64,000 bases of DNA from Massilia phosphatilytica (GTDB lineage Bacteria > Pseudomonadota > Gammaproteobacteria > Burkholderiales > Burkholderiaceae_D), in NCBI RefSeq assembly GCF_002968015.1, contig NZ_PUIP01000005.1, forward strand, positions 1-64,000. The letters are read 5' to 3'. Below, piece by piece: positions 18,864 through 28,787 of this stretch (within the stretch, counting starts at the first letter, position 1; every line of letters begins with the position of its first letter). The translations under genes and the position numbers were made by a program. The notes under the pieces are model-generated. The model made no database searches. It was not told the origin of the DNA and saw only the letters and a program-made list of their open reading frames with translations.

Positions 18864-19454
18864 ATGAACTTCAAACACAGACTCGCCGGCACTGCCCTCG
18901 CCCTCGCCTTGCCCTTGTGCGCCCACGCCGGCATGCCCGGCATGGAAGGCGCCCACCACGTCGGGCTCACGGTGCCGAACATGGACGAGGCGGTGCGCTT
19001 CTTCGTCGACGTCGTCGGCTGCGAGGAATCCATCAAGCTCGGTGCCTTCAAGTTCGCCGACGACTGGATGAACGTGCACCTGAACGTGAACCCGCGCGCC
19101 GAGATCAAGCGCTTCCAGATGGTCCGCTGCGGCCATGGAACGAACCTGGAAATCTTCGAATATTCGGCGCCGGGCCAGGGCAGGACGCCGCCACGCAACA
19201 GCGACGTCGGCGGCCATCACCTGGCCTTCTACGTCGACGACATGGACAAGGCCGTCGCGTACCTGAAATCGAAAGGCGTACGCACGCTGGGCGCGCCCAG
19301 CACGTTCACGGACGGCCCGGCGGCCGGCCTGACGTGGATGTACTTCCTCGCGCCGTGGGGCCTGCAGCTGGAAATCGTCAGCACGCCCAAGGGCATGGCT
19401 TACGAAAAGACGGCGAAGCGTGCCCTGTGGGATCCGCGTTCCCCGGCAAAATGA
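18864..19454 (+). CDS. Exported VOC (glyoxalase-fold) protein
   Basis: A 196-residue protein with a Sec signal peptide (MNFKHRLAGTALALALPLCAHA) and a single vicinal-oxygen-chelate domain: HHVGLTVPNMDEAVRFFVDVVG opens the first betaalphabetabetabeta module, GGHHLAFYVDDMDKAVAYLKSKG opens the second, and LQLEIVS closes it. His and Glu at these positions are the usual metal ligands, so a metal-dependent lyase, isomerase or dioxygenase acting in the periplasm is likely. CAGGAGAC precedes ATG 18864. It overlaps the HupE-like gene by ATGA and lies behind a sigma-54 promoter. Confidence 0.85.
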   Translation: MNFKHRLAGTALALALPLCAHAGMPGMEGAHHVGLTVPNMDEAVRFFVDVVGCEESIKLGAFKFADDWMNVHLNVNPRAEIKRFQMVRCGHGTNLEIFEYSAPGQGRTPPRNSDVGGHHLAFYVDDMDKAVAYLKSKGVRTLGAPSTFTDGPAAGLTWMYFLAPWGLQLEIVSTPKGMAYEKTAKRALWDPRSPAK

Positions 19455-20683
19455 AAACGGCGACGACGGCGGTGCTGGCCGCGAAGCTCGCCGCGATCTG
19501 CGCCACGGTCCTCGTCGCCATCTGCCTGCCCGCCAGCGCGTGGGCGCACTTCGACGGCAGGGTCAACGTGCGGGTCGTGCATTTCTCGTACGACGCCGCC
19601 GGCATGACCGCGTATTACCGGGTCTCGCTCGCGCCATTGGGGCAGGCACCGTACGTCGTCGCGCGCAAGGAAAGCGGCCAGTGGTTCCATTACGTGGACA
19701 CGGCCGCTCTCGATCCGCTCGCGGCGGCGCGGGTGCTCGCCTCGGCGCACACAGTGTCCGTCGCCGGCCGGGCCGTGGCGCCGACCGTGCTGGCGGCCGC
19801 CATCCACGTGAAGGGCAGCGTGCCGCCATTCGCCACGCCCGCGCAGGCACGCGCGGCGGCCGCGACGCCGACACGGCTGCCCGCGGACCCGCCCGACATC
19901 GGCGACGTCGTGCTCGACGCGGCCATCGGCTATCCCGGCGTGCGCCCCGCCGCGTTCCGCTTCGCAGGCACGCTCGCGCCGGGAAAGCTGTCCGACGCGC
20001 CGCTGAACACGATCCTGCTGTCGCACCGCGCCGGCAGGACGGACCAGTACCGCATGGACGGCGCGGCCGTCGAGGTCAATCCGCCGCCGTGGCTGTCGGC
20101 CTGGCAGTTCGTCCGCGCGGGCGCCGCCCACATCCTGGAAGGCTTCGACCACATGCTGCTGGTCGTCTGCCTCGTCGCGGGCAACCTGCGCCCGCGCGCG
20201 ATCGCGCTGCGCATCACGGCGTTCAGCGCCGGCCACGCGGGTTCCATCGCCGCCAGCTTCTACGGCCTGCTGCCCGAGCGTGCGTGGCTGATTCCCGGCG
20301 TCGAACTGCTCATTGCGCTGTCCGTGCTCGGTACCGCGCTGCTGATACTGGGGAAGCGGGAACGCGGCGGCGCGCCGGCGCTGATCGTCGTCGTGGGCCT
20401 GGTGCACGGCTGCGGCCTCGCCGTCGGGCTGCGCGCGTTGCTGTCCGACACGGGGCCGAACGTCGTCGCGTCGCTCGTGTCTTTCAACGTGGGCGTGGAA
20501 GCGGGCCAGTTGCTGGTCGGCGCCGCGGTGTGGGCGCTGCTGGCGGGGGCGCGGCGCCTCGTGCCCGGCCAGGACGCCCGGATGCGCCGGTGCGTCGCGC
20601 TGGGTGTCGCGGTGGTGGCGCTGGGCTGGGTGGCGGCGCGGACGGGGCCCGTCTGGGATGCGCTCCAGACGGGCTTCGCATGA
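19451..20683 (+). CDS. HupE/UreJ-like membrane protein
   Basis: A 410-residue protein with a signal peptide (ending ASAWA, followed by HFDGRV), a periplasmic beta-rich domain of about 200 residues and a C-terminal membrane domain of about six helices that begins with the family hallmark HILEGFDHMLLV. HupE/UreJ proteins are associated with nickel or other metal uptake, but many long versions like this one are uncharacterised. It is co-translated with the exported VOC protein; a metal supply to that protein is a reasonable but unproven guess. It converges on the acoR gene with a 3-bp gap. Confidence 0.8.
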   Translation: MKTATTAVLAAKLAAICATVLVAICLPASAWAHFDGRVNVRVVHFSYDAAGMTAYYRVSLAPLGQAPYVVARKESGQWFHYVDTAALDPLAAARVLASAHTVSVAGRAVAPTVLAAAIHVKGSVPPFATPAQARAAAATPTRLPADPPDIGDVVLDAAIGYPGVRPAAFRFAGTLAPGKLSDAPLNTILLSHRAGRTDQYRMDGAAVEVNPPPWLSAWQFVRAGAAHILEGFDHMLLVVCLVAGNLRPRAIALRITAFSAGHAGSIAASFYGLLPERAWLIPGVELLIALSVLGTALLILGKRERGGAPALIVVVGLVHGCGLAVGLRALLSDTGPNVVASLVSFNVGVEAGQLLVGAAVWALLAGARRLVPGQDARMRRCVALGVAVVALGWVAARTGPVWDALQTGFA

Positions 20684-20686
20684 CGG

Positions 20687-22636
<1,950 letters not shown>

Positions 22637-22720
22637 TGTCGTCTCCTGCAGCGCCGGCAACTCATCGTTTGCCGGTCGTGTACTTACGGTTTCATGGTAC
22701 TCCATTTACGCGCCGAAAAC

Positions 22721-23737
22721 TCATCCAACGCATTCGGGCGAAGCACGAAACGGCTGGATGTCGTCCAGCGGATCGCTGGCGCCGAACAACCAGCCCCGGT
22801 CCAGGTCCGCCGCGGCATGCTGGACGTCGGCGTGGTAGCTGGACCGCACGAGCGGCCCCACGGCGGCATGCGCGAAGCCGAGCTCCTCGGCAGCACTGCG
22901 CAGGCGGGTAAACGCCTCCGGCGTCACGTAGCGCCGCACGGGCAGGTGCGCACCGGACGGCGCCAGGTACTGGCCGATCGTGACCATGTCCACATGGTGC
23001 GCGCGCAGGTCGCGCAGCACGTCCAGGATTTCGTCGTCGGTCTCGCCCAGGCCCACCATCAGGCCCGACTTGGTCTTGACGTCCGGGTAACGCGCCTTGC
23101 AACGCGCCAGCAGTTCCAGCGAATGCGCATAAGCGGCGCCCGGCCGCACGGGCCCGTACAGGCGCGGCACCGTCTCGATGTTGTGGTTCAGGACATCGGG
23201 CGGCGCCCCGTCCAGCGCCTCCAGCGCGACATCCAGGCGGCCGCGGAAGTCCGGCACGAGCACCTCGATGCGCGTGGCGGGCGTGGCGGCGCGCACGGCA
23301 CGGATGCAGTCCGCGAAGTGGCCGGCGCCGCCGTCGCGCAGGTCGTCGCGGTCGACCGACGTGATCACGACATAGCGCAGGGCAAGGTCCGCCACCGTGC
23401 GCGCGAGCCGCTCCGGTTCCGCCGGGTCGAGCGGATCGGGCCGGCCATGGCCCACGTCGCAGAACGGGCAGCGGCGCGTGCACTTGTCGCCCATGATCAT
23501 GAACGTGGCCGTGCCCTTGCCGAAACATTCGCCGATGTTCGGGCAGCTCGCCTCCTCGCACACCGTCGTCAGCGCGTTCGCGCGCAGGATGGACTTGATC
23601 TCGAAGAACCGCGAGGATGGCGCCGGCGCCCGAGTGCGGATCCAGTCCGGCTTCGGCAACCGCTCCGCCGGCACGATCTTGATGGGAATGCGGCTCGTCT
23701 TGGCCGCGCCCAGCTGTTTGGGGTTATTGGACTTCAT
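22721..23737 (-). CDS. lipA: Lipoyl synthase paralogue
   Basis: A 338-residue radical SAM enzyme that inserts sulfur at C6 and C8 of protein-bound octanoate. Both cluster motifs are present: [12 protein letters not shown] (auxiliary cluster) and CTRRCPFC (radical SAM cluster), with the C-terminal RSSYHAD motif. It ends in an extra 25-residue tail ([16 protein letters not shown]...). Start ATG 23737 has GGAG upstream. It is the last structural gene of the dehydrogenase operon but lies behind an apparent intrinsic terminator. Its position beside a lipoyl-domain protein and a lipoate ligase argues for a dedicated, not housekeeping, role. Confidence 0.92.
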   Translation of the reverse strand: MKSNNPKQLGAAKTSRIPIKIVPAERLPKPDWIRTRAPAPSSRFFEIKSILRANALTTVCEEASCPNIGECFGKGTATFMIMGDKCTRRCPFCDVGHGRPDPLDPAEPERLARTVADLALRYVVITSVDRDDLRDGGAGHFADCIRAVRAATPATRIEVLVPDFRGRLDVALEALDGAPPDVLNHNIETVPRLYGPVRPGAAYAHSLELLARCKARYPDVKTKSGLMVGLGETDDEILDVLRDLRAHHVDMVTIGQYLAPSGAHLPVRRYVTPEAFTRLRSAAEELGFAHAAVGPLVRSSYHADVQHAAADLDRGWLFGASDPLDDIQPFRASPECVG

Positions 23738-23753
23738 CGCTGCTCCAATCGTC

Positions 23754-23783
23754 AAAAAAGGAGCGGACCGCGCGGACCGCTCC
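23754..23783 (-). terminator. Intrinsic terminator between the GMC gene and lipA
   Basis: Read on the minus strand, GGAGCGG (23783-23777) pairs with CCGCTCC (23766-23760), with further pairing of CCGC/GCGG inside, followed at once by six T residues (23759-23754). It starts 24 bp after the GMC stop and ends 17 bp before the lipA start, so lipA would depend on read-through. Confidence 0.7.
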
Positions 23784-23807
23784 AAACCGCCGGTTACACC
23801 GTTTGCT

Positions 23808-25385
23808 TTACGCGGCGCCGCGCGCCAGCTCGCCCGCGATGTGCTCGGCCTGGCGGATCGCCAGCGCGACGATGGTCAAAGTAGGATTCGCGGCGGAGCT
23901 CGACGCGAACTGGCTGCCGTCCGAGATGTACAGGTTCTTGATGTCGTGCGTGCGGCCCCATTTGTTGACGACGCCGTCGCGCGCGTGTTCGCTCATGCGG
24001 TTCGTGCCGAGGTTGTGGCTGGCCGGGTACGCGGGCATGTCGATGACGCGCGTGGCGCCCACGGCCTCCGACAGCTTGCGGAACTGGACCAGGCCGTGCG
24101 CCGCGATCGCGTTGTCGTTCTTGTGGTACGTCTTCGAGACGATGGGGATCGGCAGGCCGTACTGGTCCTTCTCGGTCGGGTGCAGCGTAATGCCGTTCTG
24201 TTCGCGGGCCATGTCCTCGCCGCAGACCCAGACGGCCGTCATGTGGTCGTACATCTCCAGCGCCGACGTCACGTCCCTGCCCCACCCGCCCGGCTTCATG
24301 AACGCCGCCGTGTACGGCAGGCCGAGGGCAAGGCCTTCCAGGTAGTAGCCGCCGTTGAAGCCGCGCTGCGTGTTCAGCGCCACTTCGTCGGCGACGACGG
24401 CGCCGATGTCGAAGCCGCGGTTCATGTACACGGGCTTCTTGTGGATCGCGACCGCGGCGGCCGTCGCGTGGTTCATGTAGTTGCGGCCCACCTGGCCGGA
24501 CGAATTCGCGAGACCGTTCGGGAACATCGCCGAGGCGGAGTTCAGCAACAGGCGCGGCGACTCGATCGAATTGCCGGCGACGGCGACGAGGCGCGCCTTC
24601 TGCAGCACGTGGCGGCCCTGGCTGTCCGCGTACAGCACCCCGTTGACCTTGCCCGCCTTGTCGTGCTGGATCTGCAGCACCATGCTTTCCGGGCGCAGCT
24701 CGACGCGGCCCGTGTCCAGCGCCTTCGGCACTTCCGTGTACAGGGTCGACCATTTCGCGCCGACCTTGCAGCCCTGCATGCAGAACCCGATCTGCTGGCA
24801 GCCGGGGCGCCCGTCGTACGGCTGCGAGTTCGACGCGACGGGACGGATGATCTTGCTGTAGCCGATCTTGCGCGCGCCGGCCGCCACGACCTTGGTCTGG
24901 TTCGATTCCGGCATCGGCGGCAGGCCGCTCGCGCGGGTGCCGGCCACGCCCATCTTCTTTTCCGCCAGCTCGTAGTAAGGCTCCAGCTCCGCCAGGGTGA
25001 TGGGCCAATCGAGGACGTTGGCGCCATCGACCTTGCCGTAGATCGTGCGCGTCCTGAAGTCGTGTTCCTGGAAGCGCAGCGCGACGCCGGACCAGTGCAC
25101 GGTCGACCCGCCCACCGCCTTGACGATCCATGCCGGCAGGTTCGGATAGGTCTTCGTGTGGTGCCAGCCGCCGGCCGATATTCTCTTGTCGAGCCACGAG
25201 ATCTTGTTGAACATGGCCCACTCGTCGTTCTCGAAATCCGCCTGCGTGAAATGCTTCCCGGCCTCGAGGATCACGATCTTGTCGATGCCCCGCTGGGCCA
25301 GTTCGTTGGCCAGCGTGGCCCCGCCGGCGCCCGAGCCGATGATGACGATCGCGTCCTCGTCGCCCAGTTCGATTTTCCTGGTCAT
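23808..25385 (-). CDS. GMC-family FAD dehydrogenase, large subunit
   Basis: A 525-residue flavoenzyme of the gluconate/glucose/sorbitol dehydrogenase type. The FAD Rossmann motif GSGAGG is at 17-22; Cys196, Cys202 and Cys206 ([14 protein letters not shown]) occupy the place of the [3Fe-4S] ligands of related membrane dehydrogenases; the C-terminal active site has HNLGTNRM and [10 protein letters not shown]. It has no signal peptide and directly follows a Tat-signal-bearing subunit 3 gene, so it should be exported as a folded complex with that partner. The usual triheme cytochrome subunit gene is missing, so the electron acceptor is unclear; the cytochrome c at 33 kb is one candidate. Substrate unknown, presumably an alcohol or sugar-like hydroxyl. 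Confidence 0.88.
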   Translation of the reverse strand: MTRKIELGDEDAIVIIGSGAGGATLANELAQRGIDKIVILEAGKHFTQADFENDEWAMFNKISWLDKRISAGGWHHTKTYPNLPAWIVKAVGGSTVHWSGVALRFQEHDFRTRTIYGKVDGANVLDWPITLAELEPYYELAEKKMGVAGTRASGLPPMPESNQTKVVAAGARKIGYSKIIRPVASNSQPYDGRPGCQQIGFCMQGCKVGAKWSTLYTEVPKALDTGRVELRPESMVLQIQHDKAGKVNGVLYADSQGRHVLQKARLVAVAGNSIESPRLLLNSASAMFPNGLANSSGQVGRNYMNHATAAAVAIHKKPVYMNRGFDIGAVVADEVALNTQRGFNGGYYLEGLALGLPYTAAFMKPGGWGRDVTSALEMYDHMTAVWVCGEDMAREQNGITLHPTEKDQYGLPIPIVSKTYHKNDNAIAAHGLVQFRKLSEAVGATRVIDMPAYPASHNLGTNRMSEHARDGVVNKWGRTHDIKNLYISDGSQFASSSAANPTLTIVALAIRQAEHIAGELARGAA

Positions 25386-25419
25386 TGCTGTCTCCTGTCT
25401 TTTGTTATGTGCGTGGTAC

Positions 25420-25995
25420 TTACAGCCAGTCGATGTCGTTGAAGCCGCGGTTGATGTAGCCGCCCTGTTCCCACGACGACCCTTCGTAGCCGAGCAGCGG
25501 CCACACGGCCTTGTTGTCGTACAGGCTCGTCACCATCTCGCCGCGCACCTTCTGGAAGAACGGGGACGGCTCGATCGCCTTCAGCAGGCTGACACGCTCC
25601 GGCTCGCGCTTGACGGCCGCGTAGGGTTTGCCGAAGCGTTTCATGGCAGCCTTGTCCAGGTCACGCACGCCGTCGCGAAACAGGGCCGCCTGCTTCGCAT
25701 CCTTGGCGGCCGCACGTTCGAACGGCTGGATCGCCTCGACGTAGTAGCGGTCCGCGAGCTTATCGTGCGGGAACACGTCGCGCGCCATGCGCAACAGGGT
25801 CTGCGCCGTGGCCGCGCCCAGCGTCGGAAAATCCTGCGCCAGGTGCTTGTCGCCCGCCGCAGCCAGCGCGGCCGGGCCGGCAGCCGCCGCACCGACGGCC
25901 ATGGCGCTGCCGCGCAGGAAGCCGCGGCGCGTGACGGTGACGACCTTCGGCAGCACGCGCATGCCGGTGCAGGCGTTCGATGGTTGATCTTTCAT
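25420..25995 (-). CDS. Gluconate 2-dehydrogenase subunit 3 family protein, Tat-exported
   Basis: A 191-residue small subunit with a twin-arginine signal (RRGFLRGSAMAVGAAAAGPAA), then a helical domain ending in GGYINRGFNDIDWL, the family's typical end. These subunits chaperone the FAD subunit and carry it through the Tat translocon. Start ATG 25995 with AGAGGAC upstream. It lies 34 bp ahead of its probable partner, the GMC dehydrogenase. Confidence 0.87.
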   Translation of the reverse strand: MKDQPSNACTGMRVLPKVVTVTRRGFLRGSAMAVGAAAAGPAALAAAGDKHLAQDFPTLGAATAQTLLRMARDVFPHDKLADRYYVEAIQPFERAAAKDAKQAALFRDGVRDLDKAAMKRFGKPYAAVKREPERVSLLKAIEPSPFFQKVRGEMVTSLYDNKAVWPLLGYEGSSWEQGGYINRGFNDIDWL

Positions 25996-26008
25996 GGTGG
26001 GTCCTCTT

Positions 26009-26782
26009 TCAATGGGATAGGGTGGAAAAGCGCTCCGGCACGGGGACGGGCGGACGCGCAGGCAAAGCATCGGACGCGGCGCCGAGTACGTCGGTCAGCA
26101 TGTGGTGCAGGCGCTCGGCCAGGACTTCCGCCAGCACGGGCGCGCCGAGCTGCTGGGCGAACGACGTCGTGCAGTCATCCAGCAGCGCCGCATCGGCTTC
26201 CTCCTGCCCGAGCGCGCCACACAGCAGCGACCAGTCGGGCGGCGCGATCAGCGTCCCCGACGTCATCAGCACGCCGGTGCGGCGCCGCAGTTGGGCCAGG
26301 CCGACGATCTTGCGCGTGCCGACGACGACTTCCCACGGCGACAGGCCGCCGTAGCAGGCCCACTTCAGGCGCGCGTCGCCGGGCCGCAGGCGCACTTCCT
26401 CGGGCGGGATCGCGTAGGCGGGAATGCCGGCGTCGCGCAGCAGGCCCGCGTGCAGCGCGCCGAGCCAGCGGTAACTGGACAGCGTGCTGCGCCCGAGCAG
26501 CGGATGGTCGGGCGGCAGCACGACGGACGCGCTCACCATCCAGGGCCCCGTCAGCACGGCGCCGCCCCCCGAACCGCGCTGCACGACGGAGCCGGCCAGT
26601 GCGTGGCCGCTGACGAGCCGCTCGCGCAGCGCCGCCTGCGAGCAGCCCAGCACGACGCCGGGCACCCGGTAGGTCCACAGGCGCACGCGCGGCTCGGTGA
26701 CGGGTTCGCGCAGCTGCGCCGCGTTCCACGCCTGTTCCTCGTACGAGGTCACGGTGTCGATGAAGACCATCCGGGCATCCAT
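26009..26782 (-). CDS. Lipoate-protein ligase / octanoyltransferase-like protein
   Basis: A 257-residue member of the LplA/LipM/LipB fold. It has the RGSGGGAVLTG motif (RRxSGGGxVxH in the family) and the lysine motif GTRKIVGLAQ. The protein would attach lipoate or octanoate to a lipoyl domain; with lipA two genes downstream of the GMC gene, an octanoyltransferase role is attractive. The His normally following the GGG motif (VxH) is replaced (VLTG). ATG 26782 overlaps the E2 stop by one base (TAATG), showing translational coupling. Confidence 0.82.
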   Translation of the reverse strand: MDARMVFIDTVTSYEEQAWNAAQLREPVTEPRVRLWTYRVPGVVLGCSQAALRERLVSGHALAGSVVQRGSGGGAVLTGPWMVSASVVLPPDHPLLGRSTLSSYRWLGALHAGLLRDAGIPAYAIPPEEVRLRPGDARLKWACYGGLSPWEVVVGTRKIVGLAQLRRRTGVLMTSGTLIAPPDWSLLCGALGQEEADAALLDDCTTSFAQQLGAPVLAEVLAERLHHMLTDVLGAASDALPARPPVPVPERFSTLSH

Positions 26783-27459
26783 TACAGCTCCTTCGCGGCT
26801 TCCAGCCGCCGTTTCAGGTCCGTCAGGAACAGCGCGGCGGGAAAGCCGTCGACGGCGCGGTGGTCGAACACGAGGTGCAGGCCCATCATCGGCGCGACGG
26901 CGACCTCGTTCCCGCGCGCCACGGGCCGGGATGCGACGCGCGTGACGCCGAGGATCGCCACCTGCGGGCTGTTGATGATCGGCGTGAAGCTGTCGATCGC
27001 CGTATTGCCCAGGTTCGTCACGGTGAACGTGCCGCGCTGGTAGCTGCCGGCCGACAGCGTGCCGGCGCGCGCGCCTTCCGCCAGAGCCCGCGCCTCGCTT
27101 CCCAGCTCGGCCGCGCTCTTGCGGTCGGCGTTGCGCAGCACCGGCACCATCAGGCCGTCGTCCAGGCTCACGGCGAGGCCCAGGTTGATGTCGTCCAGCA
27201 GCTCGATGTCCTTCTCGCGCATGCGGGCATTCAGGCGCGGGTGGTCGCGCAGGCACAGCGCGACGGCGCGCAGCACATAGGCCGTCAGGCTGACCCGGTC
27301 GGCGTCGGGCGCGGCCGCGCGCAGGGCCTGCAGCGCGGTCACGTCCACTTCGACCGACTGCGCCACGCGCGGCACGCGCCAGCCCTGCTCCATGTTGCGT
27401 GCGATGGCCCCGCGCATCCCCGTCAGCGGCACCGTCGCGGGTACGGTCACGGCGTCCAT
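26782..27459 (-). CDS. E2 acyltransferase catalytic domain, without lipoyl domain
   Basis: A 225-residue protein corresponding only to the catalytic core of dihydrolipoamide acyltransferases. It has the active-site motif DHRAVDGFPAALFL near the C-terminus and the conserved PLTGMRGAIARNM start. The lipoyl and peripheral-subunit-binding domains found at the N-terminus of ordinary E2 proteins are absent; the lipoyl domain is instead the separate 81-residue product of the gene 3 bp upstream. It should form the core that transfers an acyl group (acetyl if the substrate is acetoin) to CoA. Confidence 0.9.
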   Translation of the reverse strand: MDAVTVPATVPLTGMRGAIARNMEQGWRVPRVAQSVEVDVTALQALRAAAPDADRVSLTAYVLRAVALCLRDHPRLNARMREKDIELLDDINLGLAVSLDDGLMVPVLRNADRKSAAELGSEARALAEGARAGTLSAGSYQRGTFTVTNLGNTAIDSFTPIINSPQVAILGVTRVASRPVARGNEVAVAPMMGLHLVFDHRAVDGFPAALFLTDLKRRLEAAKEL

Positions 27460-27462
27460 GGC

Positions 27463-27708
27463 CTACCCCTCGATCCTGGCCAGCACGGTGTGGCGGCCGA
27501 ACGTGTCGCCCGCGGCGACCTCGATGGCGGCCAGGCGGCCGGCGGCGGGCGCCGTCACCTCGTGCGTCGTCTTGACCAGTTCCGCGACGACGAGCGTCTG
27601 GCCCGCGGTCACCTGCTGGCCCACCTCGACCTGCCAGTCCTGCAGCAGGGCTTCCGTGCCCTCTTCCACATCGTCCCAGACGCCACCGTCCAGTTTCACG
27701 TCGATCAT
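27463..27708 (-). CDS. Free-standing lipoyl-domain protein
   Basis: An 81-residue single biotinyl/lipoyl domain: paired GxxxE turns, the modification hairpin AELVKTTHEV with Lys46 as the lipoylation site, and a second half (APAAGRLAAIEVAAGDTFGRHTVLARIEG). It is the swinging arm of the dehydrogenase complex, made as a separate protein. ATG 27708 overlaps the E1-beta stop (ATGA), and AGGAGCACAAGC lies upstream. Residues around the lysine (VKTT) differ from the usual DKA. Confidence 0.9.
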   Translation of the reverse strand: MIDVKLDGGVWDDVEEGTEALLQDWQVEVGQQVTAGQTLVVAELVKTTHEVTAPAAGRLAAIEVAAGDTFGRHTVLARIEG

Positions 27709-28772
27709 GCTTGTGCTCCTTGTTGAAGTTGATGAATGGGTTGCGCGTGCATCAGTGCGCGCACGGCGTCGGCGATCGCGTCCACCTGCGGGATGACGGC
27801 CTGCTCGAGCGGACGGCTGAACGGAATCGGCACGTCGGGCACCGCGAGGCGTTTCACGGGCGCGTGCAACTGGACGGTGTCGAGGTGTTCGGCGACGAGC
27901 GCGGCGATCTCGCCGGACAGGCCGAAGCTCAGGTAGTCCTCGTCGGCGATCAGCACGCGGCCCGTCTTCGCGACCGACGCGAGCACGCCGGCACGGTCGA
28001 GCGGGACGATGGTCCGCAGGTCCAGCACCTCGACGGAAATGCCTTCGGCCGCCAGCTGCTCGGCCGCGATGGCCGCCTTCTGCACCATCTGGCTCAGGGT
28101 GACGATGGTGACGTCGCGGCCTTCGCGCACGATGCGCGATTCGCCGAACGGGATCGCATAGGCTTCCTCGGGAACGGCGTTCGTGCTGCCCTCGAAATAG
28201 GACATCCACGACAGGCCCATGATCCCCTTGTGGTAGCAGAACACGACCGGGTTGTCGTCGCGGATCGCCTGGACCATCAGGCCTTTCGCGTCGTACGCGT
28301 TGGACGGCACAACGACCTTCAGGCCCGGCATGTGGGCAAAGCTCGCGTACAGGCATTGCGAGTGCTGGGCCGCGTCGTTGTAGCCGCCGCCGATGCCCGT
28401 CGTGATCACCACGGGCAGCTTCAGGGCGCCGCCGGACATGTACGAGTTCTTCGCCATGTGGTTGTAGATCTGGTCGAAGCAGACGCCGAAGAAGTCGACG
28501 AACATCAGCTCCGCGATGGGACGCAGCCCCTCCGCGGCGGCGCCCACGGCCGCGCCCATGAACGCGGTTTCCGAGATCGGCGTTTCCATGATGCGCTCGG
28601 GGCCGAAGCGGTCGAGCAGTCCCGTGGTGGCGGAAAAGATGCCGCCGTACTTGCCGATGTCTTCGCCCATCACGAACACGGACGAATCGCGTTCCATCTC
28701 CTGGCCGATGGCCTCGGCGATGGCCTGCGCCATGGTGAGCGTGCGCACGGCGCCTTTGCTATTGCTTTGCAT
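27705..28772 (-). CDS. acoB: TPP-dependent dehydrogenase E1, beta subunit (AcoB-like)
   Basis: A 355-residue transketolase-type subunit. The pyrimidine-binding domain shows GEDIGKYGGIFSATTGLLDRFG, the conserved ETAFMGAAVGAAAEGLRPIAE and FVDFFG; the C-terminal transketolase domain includes GRDVTIVTLSQMV and LDLRTIVPLD. It pairs with the alpha subunit encoded 15 bp upstream to decarboxylate or cleave a 2-oxo compound and reductively acylate the lipoyl protein. AAGGAGACACAC precedes the ATG. Confidence 0.92.
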   Translation of the reverse strand: MQSNSKGAVRTLTMAQAIAEAIGQEMERDSSVFVMGEDIGKYGGIFSATTGLLDRFGPERIMETPISETAFMGAAVGAAAEGLRPIAELMFVDFFGVCFDQIYNHMAKNSYMSGGALKLPVVITTGIGGGYNDAAQHSQCLYASFAHMPGLKVVVPSNAYDAKGLMVQAIRDDNPVVFCYHKGIMGLSWMSYFEGSTNAVPEEAYAIPFGESRIVREGRDVTIVTLSQMVQKAAIAAEQLAAEGISVEVLDLRTIVPLDRAGVLASVAKTGRVLIADEDYLSFGLSGEIAALVAEHLDTVQLHAPVKRLAVPDVPIPFSRPLEQAVIPQVDAIADAVRALMHAQPIHQLQQGAQA

Positions 28773-28787
28773 TGTGTGTCTCCTTGT

